Source of the DNA: RGIG3009 sp045578425
Lineage (GTDB): Bacteria; Bacillota; Clostridia; Oscillospirales; Acutalibacteraceae
Reading direction: 5' to 3'
Assembly (NCBI GenBank): GCA_045578425.1
Contig: JAZNKF010000016.1
Span: 1-45,447 of the forward strand
Length of the DNA: 45,447 bases
Shown: positions 28,249 through 35,346 of the stretch, in pieces
How positions within the stretch are numbered: position 1 is the stretch's first letter
Layout of the letters: each line of letters starts with the position of its first letter
Notes under the pieces: model-generated
The model's database searches: none
Seen by the model: the letters and a program-made list of their open reading frames with translations, nothing else
What the model was told of the DNA's origin: nothing
Translations under genes and position numbers: made by a program

Positions 28249-29661
28249 CTAAAATCGAAAATACATAAAGGGGTCGTTTAGTCCCCGATACAGACAATAC
28301 ACAGACAACCAAAAAATGGCTAACAATACCAGTGTGCCCGGCAATTTATTTTTAATACGCTCGTATATTTTGCGTGGCCATGTCGTGCAAAAAACCAAGC
28401 CGATAATCAACAGCCAGCCGTATTGCTCGGCATGAGCAAGATAATCACCGGGAGAAATGTTAATGGGCTCACCGGGCAAGAAGGGGAACAAGCGTTCAAA
28501 ATAAATTCCCAATTGTGATATATCGCTGACGGCAAACACCAAAAAAGTTAACGGAATCAGCAAAAACATGTAGGTGTGCCCCAAAACGGGGTAGCGTTCC
28601 AATGTGGATTTGATAGCGTATTTTTCCAAAGCAATCAACGCAAACAAAATGAGTCCCCAAAGCAAAAAGTTCCAACTGGCGCCGTGCCAAAAACCGGTGG
28701 CGAGCCACACGATGAGCAAGTTAAAAACGTTGCGCCAAGCACGGCAGCGGTTGCCGCCAAGGGGGATGTACAAATAATCCTTAAACCAAGCACCGAGCGT
28801 GATATGCCAACGCCGCCAAAATTCTGTCATGGATAACGACATATAGGGGTGGCGAAAATTGCGGGGCAAACGAAAGCCTAACATTTTCCCCAAACCAATG
28901 GCCATAAGGGAATACCCGTAAAAATCGAAATACAGTTGCAATGAAAAGGAAAGAACACCCATCCAGGCCAAGGGGGTCGAAATGCTGTCAAATCCAATAC
29001 CGCCGATATCGTTCCACAAACCGCCGATTTGATTGGCTAACAACACTTTGAGTCCCATACCAACGGTAAAATCCTTGATGCCGCTGTCAACGCGGGCAAG
29101 AGAAAGGCGCGGGTTATCCAACTTTTTGGATAACGAGGCATAACTGACCAGCGGACCGGAGAGCAGTTGCGGGAACATATACAAGTATGAAGCAAATTTA
29201 AACAACGATTTTTCTGCCGGTATGGTGCGGCGGTACACATCAATCAAATACGAAGTGACTTGGAACGTGTAAAAGCTGATAGCGAGGGGTAGTACCCACG
29301 TAATCTTCGGTAACTGTATGCCCAAGGAAGGAACCCAAGCATCCAACCCCAGTTGCAGGGAAGAAAAGATAAAACCGGCATATTTAAAAACAACCAACCA
29401 GCCAAAATTGTAGATAAGACCGAAAACCAAAGTTGCTTGACGATGACGGTTTTTTTCCATCAACAGACCAAAGCCCCAGTTGACAAGGGATGAGGCAAGT
29501 AACAGGATAATTTGAAACGGCTTGTCCCACGTCCCGTACACATAAAAAGCCAAGCTGAAAAGCAACAAGCAAAGGCGGCGAAAACGCGCGGGAACAATAT
29601 AATACGCCGTAAAAGCCACGGGGGCAAACACAAACAAAAAATCTAAACTGCTAAAAACCAA
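28249..29661 (-). CDS. MBOAT-family O-acyltransferase (AlgI/DltB type)
   Basis: A 470-residue multispanning protein that moves acyl groups across the membrane onto polysaccharides. Features: the N-terminus VFSSLDFLFVFAPV typical of AlgI proteins, a motif LSFSLQLYFDFYGYSLMA, the EFWRRWHITLGAWFKDYLYIPLGG core, and the catalytic-His motif GFWHGASWNFLLWG. The start is taken as TTG at 29661: AAGGAAGGGG lies 9 nt upstream, and the predicted promoter places transcription start near the upstream in-frame ATG (29718). First gene of a two-gene operon with the SGNH lipoprotein. Confidence 0.9.
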   Translation of the reverse strand: MVFSSLDFLFVFAPVAFTAYYIVPARFRRLCLLLFSLAFYVYGTWDKPFQIILLLASSLVNWGFGLLMEKNRHRQATLVFGLIYNFGWLVVFKYAGFIFSSLQLGLDAWVPSLGIQLPKITWVLPLAISFYTFQVTSYLIDVYRRTIPAEKSLFKFASYLYMFPQLLSGPLVSYASLSKKLDNPRLSLARVDSGIKDFTVGMGLKVLLANQIGGLWNDIGGIGFDSISTPLAWMGVLSFSLQLYFDFYGYSLMAIGLGKMLGFRLPRNFRHPYMSLSMTEFWRRWHITLGAWFKDYLYIPLGGNRCRAWRNVFNLLIVWLATGFWHGASWNFLLWGLILFALIALEKYAIKSTLERYPVLGHTYMFLLIPLTFLVFAVSDISQLGIYFERLFPFLPGEPINISPGDYLAHAEQYGWLLIIGLVFCTTWPRKIYERIKNKLPGTLVLLAIFWLSVYCLYRGLNDPFMYFRF

Positions 29662-29729
29662 AAAAAGTTTCCCCTTCCTTTTGCTGTCGGCGGTAATGAC
29701 ATAAAACGACAAATACATTATGTGTTATT

Positions 29730-29758
29730 AGCATAGCATATTTACAAAATAATAGCAA
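29730..29758 (-). promoter_or_regulatory. Promoter of the MBOAT-SGNH operon
   Basis: Minus strand: -35 TTGCTA (29753-29758), 17-bp spacer, -10 TATGCT (29730-29735) with extended TGC. Moderate match only. Confidence 0.45.
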
Positions 29759-29785
29759 TGGAATGGAAAAGAAAAACAACAAAAC

Positions 29786-29814
29786 TTGCATAAAGAAAGA
29801 TTGTGTGGTAAAAT
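29786..29814 (+). promoter_or_regulatory. Promoter of the aspartate racemase gene
   Basis: -35 TTGCAT (29786-29791), 17-bp spacer, -10 TAAAAT (29809-29814) with extended TGG. It overlaps the in-frame ATG at 29786, ruling that start out. Confidence 0.65.
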
Positions 29815-29845
29815 AAAACCGTATTATTCGCAAGGGGGTGGCATC

Positions 29846-30547
29846 GTGCCAAAAAAATCCATCGGCATTATCGGTGGCATGGGACCGGCGGCAACAGTGG
29901 ACTTGTTCAAAAAAATTGTCGAAAACACCGCGGCGGAAAACGATGCCGGCCATGTGCGCGTGTATATGGATTGTCAACCCACCATTCCCGACCGCACCAA
30001 AGCTATTTTGGAAAACGGCGAATCACCGTTGCCGTATCTGGCAGAATCGGCAAAAAAACTAGCCTCCATCGGTGCGGATTTTTTGATTATGCCGTGTAAC
30101 ACCTCGCATTATTTTTATAAGGAATTGTCGAAACTTTCCCCCGTGCCGATAATGAATATGATTTACGAAACGGCAAAATTTTTGCATAGTCAAGGTGTGC
30201 GCAAAGTGGGGTTGCTTGCCACTGACGGCACCGTAAAAGCAGGGGTTTATCAAAAAGAGTTAGAAGCGTTCGGTATAGAGGCGGTGTGTCCTTCGGTCGA
30301 GGGACAACGCGAGGTGATGCGCCTTATCTATGATGGTGTCAAAGCCGATGCGCCGCGGTTTCCTGCCGAAAAGGTAAGCGAAGTGGTCAACGACTTGTTT
30401 AAACAAGGGGCCGAGGTGCTGGTGCTCGGTTGCAGCGAATTACCGCTGGGATTTGCGCGATACGGCATTTCGCTTGAAAATACGGTGGACGCGGTAGAGG
30501 TTTTGTCAAAAGCAGCTATTCGCGCCGCCGGCTATCCGGTAAAATGA
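29846..30547 (+). CDS. Aspartate/glutamate racemase family protein
   Basis: A cofactor-independent amino-acid racemase of 233 residues, most like aspartate racemase. Both catalytic cysteines are present, in PCNTSHYFY and LGCSELPL, and the N-terminus has GIIGGMGPAATVDLFKKI. D-aspartate is used by some Gram-positives for peptidoglycan cross-bridges; that use is inference. The start is GTG 29846, with AAGGGGGTG (29832-29840) upstream and transcription predicted to begin near 29821. Single gene, ending in a hairpin terminator shared with rubredoxin. Confidence 0.9.
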   Translation: MPKKSIGIIGGMGPAATVDLFKKIVENTAAENDAGHVRVYMDCQPTIPDRTKAILENGESPLPYLAESAKKLASIGADFLIMPCNTSHYFYKELSKLSPVPIMNMIYETAKFLHSQGVRKVGLLATDGTVKAGVYQKELEAFGIEAVCPSVEGQREVMRLIYDGVKADAPRFPAEKVSEVVNDLFKQGAEVLVLGCSELPLGFARYGISLENTVDAVEVLSKAAIRAAGYPVK

Positions 30548-30580
30548 AAAAGCAGAAAGGCGTGAGCCTTTCTGCTTTTT
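30547..30580. terminator. Terminator between racemase and rubredoxin
   Basis: A 15-bp stem AAAAAGCAGAAAGGC with a GTGA loop and a T9 run; the A-run on the other side lets it work for the rubredoxin gene too. Confidence 0.9.
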
Positions 30581-30582
30581 TT

Positions 30583-30738
30583 TTACGCTTCTTCAAATAC
30601 GTCTTTGCCCAATCCGCAAACGGGGCAAACCCAATCTTCGGGAACATCTTCCCACGCAGTACCCGGTGCTACGCCGTTATCCGGGTCGCCGACAGCGGGG
30701 TCGTATTCATACCCGCAAGGGCAAATATACTTTTTCAT
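30583..30738 (-). CDS. Rubredoxin with a CxCG first knuckle
   Basis: A 51-residue electron carrier with one Fe(Cys)4 centre. The sequence begins MKKYICPCGYEYDPAVGDPD and ends DWVCPVCGLGKDVFEEA. The second knuckle is the standard CPVCG. The first is CPCG, one residue shorter than the usual CxxCG. AAGGAGG precedes the ATG, and a good promoter is seen upstream. A longer plus-strand frame over this region is spurious. Likely electron donor to rubrerythrin-type peroxide reductases such as the one encoded at 42422-42991, which is inference. Confidence 0.93.
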   Translation of the reverse strand: MKKYICPCGYEYDPAVGDPDNGVAPGTAWEDVPEDWVCPVCGLGKDVFEEA

Positions 30739-30772
30739 ACCAAAATCCTCCTTGTGTTAATTATTTGTTTTA

Positions 30773-30801
30773 ATTTTATCATTAGTGTATGGCAAAGTCA
30801 A
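30773..30801 (-). promoter_or_regulatory. Promoter of the rubredoxin gene
   Basis: Minus strand: -35 TTGACT (30796-30801), 17-bp spacer, -10 TAAAAT (30773-30778) with extended TGA. Confidence 0.7.
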
Positions 30802-31012
30802 ACAAATATACTTAAAATAAAGCGCTATCGCGCGAATAAAGCCCACGTAAAAGGCGGATTTTACAAAGAAATTATAGAAAATGCAATTTGTATAACACAA
30901 AACGCTATATACTTATCGTTTTATGAAATATATAATAGCATTAGCGGGATAGTTGCAGTAAAAAGAATCGTCGTTTGCAACACCGTATTTTTCAACTGGG
31001 AGGGGCAGTACT

Positions 31013-32083
31013 ATGGAAAAATTAAATTTGGCCATTATCGGGCAAGGACGAAGCGGAAAAGACATTCACGGCGTGTACTATCGCAGCCAAGATAATGTGT
31101 TTTACAATGTAAAATACGTTGTGGATGCCGACGATTTTCGTCGTGAACGGGCACTCAATGAGTATCCCGGTTGTGCCGTGTTTGCGGATTACCGCGATTT
31201 GTTTGACAGGGATGATCTTGATGTTGTCGTCAATTCCACTTATTCGGACATGCACTATTCCATCACCAAAGATTTGTTGGAACACGGATTCAACGTGTTG
31301 GTGGAAAAACCGTTTGCACGCACGCGTTACGAATGTGATGATTTAATTCGACTTGCCAAAGAAAAAGGTGTTGTGTTAGCGGTGTTCCAACAAACGTTCT
31401 TCAATCCGTTTTATCCTTTTGCCAAAGAGGTGATTGCTTCCGGCAAACTTGGCGAAATCAAGGAAGTCAAGTTGCGCTATAACGGATTTAGCAGACGTTG
31501 GGACTGGCAAGCGTTGCAAAAACGTTGTGCGGGTAACCTTTACAATACTGGTCCTCACCCGATTGGTTTGGCACTCGGCTTTATGGATTTTGACCCGAAT
31601 ATTCGCGTGGCATACAGCAAATTGGATTTGGTCATCTCCAGCGGTGACGCGGATGACTTTTCCAAAATTATTTTGGATGCGCACGGCAAACCGTTTGTGG
31701 ACATTGAAATCAGCCAAAACGATGCGTATTCGCCCTATAACTTAAAGGTTATGGGTACGAACGGCACCTTGCAATGCACACCGTTTGCTTACAAAATGAA
31801 ATACGCCATCCCCGGCGAAAACCCTGAACAACCGGTGCACGAAACTTTCTTGGAAGACGAAAACCACAACCCCATCTATTGCAATGAAGATTTTATCACG
31901 CACGAAGAGGAAGGTTCCTTCCCTCCGGCCGCGTTTTCCATTGCTTCTGCAGATTTTTACAAGCAATTGTACTATGCCATTGCCGAAGGAAAACCGTTGA
32001 TTGTTACGCCAGAAATGGCGGCACAAACCATTAGCGTCATCGAAACGGCTCACGCTCAAAATCCGATGCCGGTAAAATATTAA
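31013..32083 (+). CDS. Gfo/Idh/MocA-family oxidoreductase
   Basis: A 356-residue NAD(P)-dependent dehydrogenase of the sugar/inositol type. The N-terminal Rossmann fold starts NLAIIGQGRSGKDIHG, a variant of the usual GxGxxG. The VEKPFARTRYE stretch is the conserved EKP motif with the active-site lysine, and GPHPIGLALGFM holds the C-terminal catalytic histidine. GGGAGGGG precedes the ATG. The upstream 210 bp (30802-31012) is AT-rich with a lone TATAAT at 30931 but no good -35, and no other gene was seen there. It pairs with a second family member 21 bp downstream; substrates are unknown. Confidence 0.88.
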   Translation: MEKLNLAIIGQGRSGKDIHGVYYRSQDNVFYNVKYVVDADDFRRERALNEYPGCAVFADYRDLFDRDDLDVVVNSTYSDMHYSITKDLLEHGFNVLVEKPFARTRYECDDLIRLAKEKGVVLAVFQQTFFNPFYPFAKEVIASGKLGEIKEVKLRYNGFSRRWDWQALQKRCAGNLYNTGPHPIGLALGFMDFDPNIRVAYSKLDLVISSGDADDFSKIILDAHGKPFVDIEISQNDAYSPYNLKVMGTNGTLQCTPFAYKMKYAIPGENPEQPVHETFLEDENHNPIYCNEDFITHEEEGSFPPAAFSIASADFYKQLYYAIAEGKPLIVTPEMAAQTISVIETAHAQNPMPVKY

Positions 32084-32104
32084 GGTGGATGTGAGGAAAA
32101 TCTT

Positions 32105-32983
32105 ATGAAGAAGAAAGTTGTTATTCTCGGTTGCGAAAACAGCCATGCCAACATATTTATAAATTACACCAAGCAAAACGAAGAGTTTTCTCACGTCGAA
32201 GTGGTGGGCGTATACAGTGACGAGCCCGAAACCGCTCAAAAACTGCAAGAAGACCTTGGCGTTCCCGCACTGAAAAGCTACGACGAACTTGTCGGACAAG
32301 TTGACGGTGTTATCGTTACCGCTCGTCATGGGGACAGACACTATGAATATGTCAAACCGTATTTGGCAGCAGGCGTGCCGTTGTTCCTCGACAAGCCTTT
32401 AATGATTAACGAGAAAGACGCTGCCGAATTTAAATCGTTCTTGCAACAAAACAACATCAAGGCCACCGGCGGTTCTTGTTTGCGTTTTGCACCGACGGTG
32501 CAGGAAGTCAAACAAGCTCAAGCGGAACAAACTGCCGGCCGTACCGTTAGCGGTTTGGTACGCGCTCCGTTGCAAACCGACCCGCAATACGGTGGTTTCT
32601 ACTACTATGCTCAGCATATGGTGGAAATGGTTATGGAAGTGTTTGGTCGTCACCCGAACTCTGTGCAAGTCAGTGTGGATAAACAAGGTGCTCAAACCGT
32701 AGTGTTCCATTACGATGACTTTAACGTGATTGGTTTGTATACCGAAGAAGGCAGCGCCGAATACTATGCTGCTCGTTTCTCGGTTTCCGGCAGTCAAGGC
32801 GGTCAAGTGCCGCTTTCGCAACTGGGAACGTGCTTTTACCAAGAGTTTAAAGACTTTGTCGACTTACTCGACGGCGGCGAAATGCAAGAATCGTATGAAG
32901 ATTTGTTTGCTGCCGTGTTTGTCATGAACGCAATTGAACGTTCTGCCCAAAACGGAAAAATTGAACCCGTTTGTTACGCCTAA
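32105..32983 (+). CDS. Second Gfo/Idh/MocA-family oxidoreductase
   Basis: A 292-residue paralogue-type dehydrogenase, shorter than the first. The nucleotide-binding N-terminus is VVILGCENSHANIFINY, where GxGxxG is replaced by GCENSH, so cofactor binding may be altered. The lysine motif LDKPLMINEKDA is kept, and AQHMVEMVMEVFG gives a plausible catalytic His. It is cotranscribed with 31013-32083 (gap 21 bp, AGGTGGATGTGAGGAA before the start), suggesting sequential or paired redox steps on a sugar or cyclitol, as in two-step epimerisations. Terminator follows. Confidence 0.82.
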   Translation: MKKKVVILGCENSHANIFINYTKQNEEFSHVEVVGVYSDEPETAQKLQEDLGVPALKSYDELVGQVDGVIVTARHGDRHYEYVKPYLAAGVPLFLDKPLMINEKDAAEFKSFLQQNNIKATGGSCLRFAPTVQEVKQAQAEQTAGRTVSGLVRAPLQTDPQYGGFYYYAQHMVEMVMEVFGRHPNSVQVSVDKQGAQTVVFHYDDFNVIGLYTEEGSAEYYAARFSVSGSQGGQVPLSQLGTCFYQEFKDFVDLLDGGEMQESYEDLFAAVFVMNAIERSAQNGKIEPVCYA

Positions 32984-33000
32984 ATTACACAAAAAAGAAT

Positions 33001-33036
33001 AGCCGCCCTTGCCCAAATGTTCGGGCAAGGGCGGCT
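33001..33036. terminator. Terminator between the oxidoreductases and the XRE gene
   Basis: A 14-bp perfect stem AGCCGCCCTTGCCC with an 8-nt loop and an A-rich upstream flank; the T-run on the plus side is short. Confidence 0.8.
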
Positions 33037-33053
33037 TTGCTGTATAGACAAGA

Positions 33054-33308
33054 TTATCCGTTTTCAAAATCGACAAACAACGCTTCCATCGGCACACCCA
33101 ATATTTTGGCAATCACAAATACTTCTTTGTCGGTTGCCAAGCGCAACTGCCCTTCTAATTTGGAATAACTGGTGGGGTTGATATCCAACCCCGCCGTTTG
33201 CATTTTGGCAATAAAATCCTTTTGCTTGATTCTTTTTTCTTTTCGCAGTCGCTCCACGGTTTGTCCCACCACGTTTGCCGTGCCGTACTCCTTTGTTCGC
33301 AGCTTCAT
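33054..33308 (-). CDS. Small XRE-family helix-turn-helix regulator
   Basis: An 84-residue, single-domain DNA-binding protein: VVGQTVERLRKEKRIKQKDFIAKMQTAG is the first half of the HTH, with recognition region INPTSYSKLEGQLRLATDKEV. No sensor domain is attached. AGGAGG lies 10 nt before the ATG. It is divergent from the Thr/Lys-rich lipoprotein, and two identical-type palindromes lie between them. One overlaps the likely -35 of this gene. It is the obvious candidate to bind those sites and repress both genes (inference). Confidence 0.88.
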   Translation of the reverse strand: MKLRTKEYGTANVVGQTVERLRKEKRIKQKDFIAKMQTAGLDINPTSYSKLEGQLRLATDKEVFVIAKILGVPMEALFVDFENG

Positions 33309-33343
33309 CCAAAACCGCCTCCTATCAATCGTCCTTTCTTAAA

Positions 33344-33372
33344 AGTATATGAAAAAGGGGTTGACATAATTC
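33344..33372 (-). promoter_or_regulatory. Probable promoter of the XRE gene
   Basis: Minus strand: -10 TATACT (33344-33349) and a poor -35 (GAATTA, 33367-33372) that falls inside the left half of operator 1. Weak -35, so low confidence. Confidence 0.4.
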
Positions 33373-33389
33373 CATATTAGAATTATAAT
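33361..33389 (+). promoter_or_regulatory. Consensus promoter of the Thr/Lys-rich lipoprotein gene
   Basis: A textbook promoter: TTGACA (33361-33366), 17 bp, TATAAT (33384-33389). Both operators overlap or flank it, implying strong expression under tight repression. Confidence 0.88.
33366..33386. promoter_or_regulatory. Operator 1 (ATAATTC-N7-GAATTAT)
   Basis: A 21-bp inverted repeat covering the end of the -35, the spacer and part of the -10 of the lipoprotein promoter; also over the XRE -35. Shares exact 7-bp arms with operator 2. Confidence 0.7.
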
Positions 33390-33394
33390 AAAAA

Positions 33395-33415
33395 ATAATT
33401 CCGAAACGGAATTAT
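33395..33415. promoter_or_regulatory. Operator 2 (ATAATTC-N7-GAATTAT)
   Basis: A second 21-bp inverted repeat; here the symmetry extends to 9-bp arms (ATAATTCCG/CGGAATTAT). It covers the predicted transcription start, centred 29 bp downstream of operator 1. Confidence 0.72.
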
Positions 33416-33436
33416 AAAACCAAGGAGGTAGAAAAA

Positions 33437-34909
33437 ATGAAGATCTACAAAGGTGTATTCACAGCAGCGCTTTTGTCGGCAGTTTTGCTGGCAGGTTGCG
33501 GCGAAAAACCGCAAGACGCGCCGGTTGTGAATGTGGAGACAACTACCACTACGGTGGCAACGACGACGGAGACTCCCACTACCGTGGTGACCACGACCGA
33601 AGCCCCTACCACAACCACCAAAAAGAAAGCAACCACCACCAAAAAGAAAACAACCACCACCAAAAAGAAAACAACCACTACCAAAAAAGTAACGACTACC
33701 ACTAAAAAGGTAACGACCACAACGTCGAAGCCGACGACTACCAAAAAAGTGACTACAACGCAAAATATAGAAGACAATCAAGAAATCAATGTATCGTACC
33801 AAAAAATAAATTACGATAACAAAGGTTATCGCAATAGCGCAGAGATCGTAAAAATTGATATCAACAAGGATAAAATGTTTATCACTTTCAAAATTTTGGA
33901 GCACAACGGTGATGGTTATGACAATTTTGCAACCGATGCAGTTTTTTACGATGCCAATGACAACATCATCGATGTGCGTCAAGTGATGTATGCAACAAAC
34001 ATTGGGACGGCAATTGGCAACAACTATGTGGATGATTTTTACATTCCCGAAGGTACAAAAAATGTTTTGATTAATAGTGGAACCAAAAATATCGAGTATA
34101 AAGTTTCTAAGAATCATGGTACTTCAAATGTTAAGTTTGATATCCCCGAAATTTGTTATGATGATAATGGATATGGCAATGCGGTTGAAGTTAAGAGTTA
34201 TAATGTACATGAGAATAAAATGTTTTTAACATATGCGGCTAAAAACTACTATGGCGGGGGTTACAATTCTTTTGCCACACAAATGGTTTTTTATAATATG
34301 TCGGGCAGTATTATAGATACCAGGCAAGTAATGTATGTAGGACAACTTGATGCTAGTTCAATCGGGATGGTCTATTTTGATGATTTTTATCTACCGGAAG
34401 GCACCGCCAGAGTAGAAGTGAAAGAAAACAAACCGAACCCGGCAACTACGACAACAACCACCTTGGCAGCAACTACGACAACAACAAGCACCTTGGCAGC
34501 AACTACGACAACTAAGGATAATACAAAGTGGTCGTATTCGGAAGCCAAGCAGTTGGACACGTACATTGAATATGCCGAATCACAGCTTAAAACAGCAACA
34601 CAAAACAGCAACAAGGGCGGTGCCTATTTAGGCGTTGCTATAAACTCAGTGGGGTTTGCCGATGATTGGATCGAAAAAGCAATAGCTTTGATTGAGAGCA
34701 AGTCGGATATTACCATGACCAACGGAAGTTCTTTGTTTGCGATGTGTAAAGAAGCCCACGAGATTCTTTCACAGTTTGACGATGTCACGGTTACAATGGA
34801 TTATATAAACGAAAATAAAAACGATATCGTCGATACCTGTCTTGATGGGCAGCTCAAAGTGAGTTTAATTCGCATTGTAACTTCGAAATTGTTGCTTGAA
34901 TTCTATTAA
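33437..34909 (+). CDS. Thr/Lys-rich lipoprotein with two duplicated beta-type domains
   Basis: A 490-residue surface lipoprotein of unknown function. The signal peptide ends in a clear lipobox (LLAGC). A Thr/Lys linker follows (about 35-112, TTTTKKK units). Two homologous domains come next (about 117-215 and 232-330), each with GY.N..E, an FAT..VFY strand, IID.RQVMY and DDFY.PEGT. A second Thr/Ala linker (about 335-365) leads to a helical C-terminal domain (about 368-490). AAGGAGG precedes the ATG. It is divergent from an XRE regulator with two operators over its promoter. No catalytic motif was seen; a tethered ligand-binding or signalling protein is plausible but unproven. Confidence 0.85.
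   Translation: MKIYKGVFTAALLSAVLLAGCGEKPQDAPVVNVETTTTTVATTTETPTTVVTTTEAPTTTTKKKATTTKKKTTTTKKKTTTTKKVTTTTKKVTTTTSKPTTTKKVTTTQNIEDNQEINVSYQKINYDNKGYRNSAEIVKIDINKDKMFITFKILEHNGDGYDNFATDAVFYDANDNIIDVRQVMYATNIGTAIGNNYVDDFYIPEGTKNVLINSGTKNIEYKVSKNHGTSNVKFDIPEICYDDNGYGNAVEVKSYNVHENKMFLTYAAKNYYGGGYNSFATQMVFYNMSGSIIDTRQVMYVGQLDASSIGMVYFDDFYLPEGTARVEVKENKPNPATTTTTTLAATTTTTSTLAATTTTKDNTKWSYSEAKQLDTYIEYAESQLKTATQNSNKGGAYLGVAINSVGFADDWIEKAIALIESKSDITMTNGSSLFAMCKEAHEILSQFDDVTVTMDYINENKNDIVDTCLDGQLKVSLIRIVTSKLLLEFY
33630..33713 (+). repeat. Four tandem 21-bp coding repeats (TTTTKK-type linker)
   Basis: Units at 33630-33650 and 33651-33671 are identical (starting CAACCACCACCAAAAAG); units at 33672-33692 and 33693-33713 are diverged. 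The period is 7 codons, so copy-number change keeps frame. Protein-coding, not CRISPR. Confidence 0.85.
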
Positions 34910-34911
34910 GC

Positions 34912-34945
34912 ATAAAAACGGCGTGAATTTTCACGCCGTTTTTAT
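34912..34945 (+). terminator. Terminator after the Thr/Lys-rich lipoprotein
   Basis: The stem AAAAACGGCGTGA/TCACGCCGTTTTT with a short AT-rich loop, followed by ATTTTAT. Confidence 0.85.
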
Positions 34946-34985
34946 TTTATCCAAGCGTATTGCACAACAAAAATTCAAAAAACTC

Positions 34986-35014
34986 TTGACAGTCTTGTTT
35001 TTGGAGAGTAGAAT
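34986..35014 (+). promoter_or_regulatory. Promoter of the T-box operon
   Basis: -35 TTGACA (34986-34991), 17-bp spacer, -10 TAGAAT (35009-35014). Transcription would begin near 35021, giving an untranslated leader of about 325 nt. Confidence 0.82.
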
Positions 35015-35034
35015 ATAAAAAAATACATTTATAA

Positions 35035-35310
35035 AGGCTGTGACGAAGAATGGTCACGGAGAAAAGCAGTCCAGAGAACTGATGGTTGGTGTGAATCAGT
35101 GTGTGAAGTATCCTTGTCCTCTCGCTTCCGAGCCGGGAGCTTGAAGCAATCGTGTGTAGGGCGCCCCGTGTTGGCTACGTCAGTGCATAGAAGTTATTTG
35201 ACTTCGAAGAGTGGTGGACTTTGTGTCTGCAATTTGAGTGGTACCGCGAGTGAAACTGTTTGTTTACACCCGTCTCAAAGCAAGGAAACGTTTTGAGACG
35301 GGTTTATTTT
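35035..35310 (+). promoter_or_regulatory. T-box riboswitch leader
   Basis: The hallmark T-box sequence TGGTACCGCG is at 35239-35248, in the antiterminator bulge that pairs with the tRNA acceptor end. Upstream is a stem I with base helix GGCT/AGCC (35036-35134), the AGAGA motif, and a distal hairpin ACTGAT/ATCAGT enclosing GGTTGGTGTGA. Downstream is a terminator with an 11-bp stem CCCGTCTCAAA (35269-35279 with 35292-35302) and a T-rich tail. The specifier loop appears to lie in TCCTCTCGC (35119-35127), where CTC (Leu) is the reading most consistent with the LeuA-like gene it controls; TCT/TCG (Ser) cannot be excluded. An uncharged cognate tRNA should turn the operon on. Confidence 0.9.
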
Positions 35311-35346
35311 TTCTCAAAACGAATGCCTTTGAAAGGAGTTTTCAAT

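Noticed and set aside
30544..31095. A 183-codon plus-strand frame
   Set aside because: It covers the antisense of the rubredoxin gene, its promoter and the start of the oxidoreductase, and has no ribosome site.
33600..33770. Short tandem repeats considered as a CRISPR array
   Set aside because: The repeats have no spacers, are in frame and encode a Thr/Lys linker.
35099..35296. A 65-codon frame within the T-box leader
   Set aside because: It lies in a structured RNA with conserved T-box sequence; no ribosome site.
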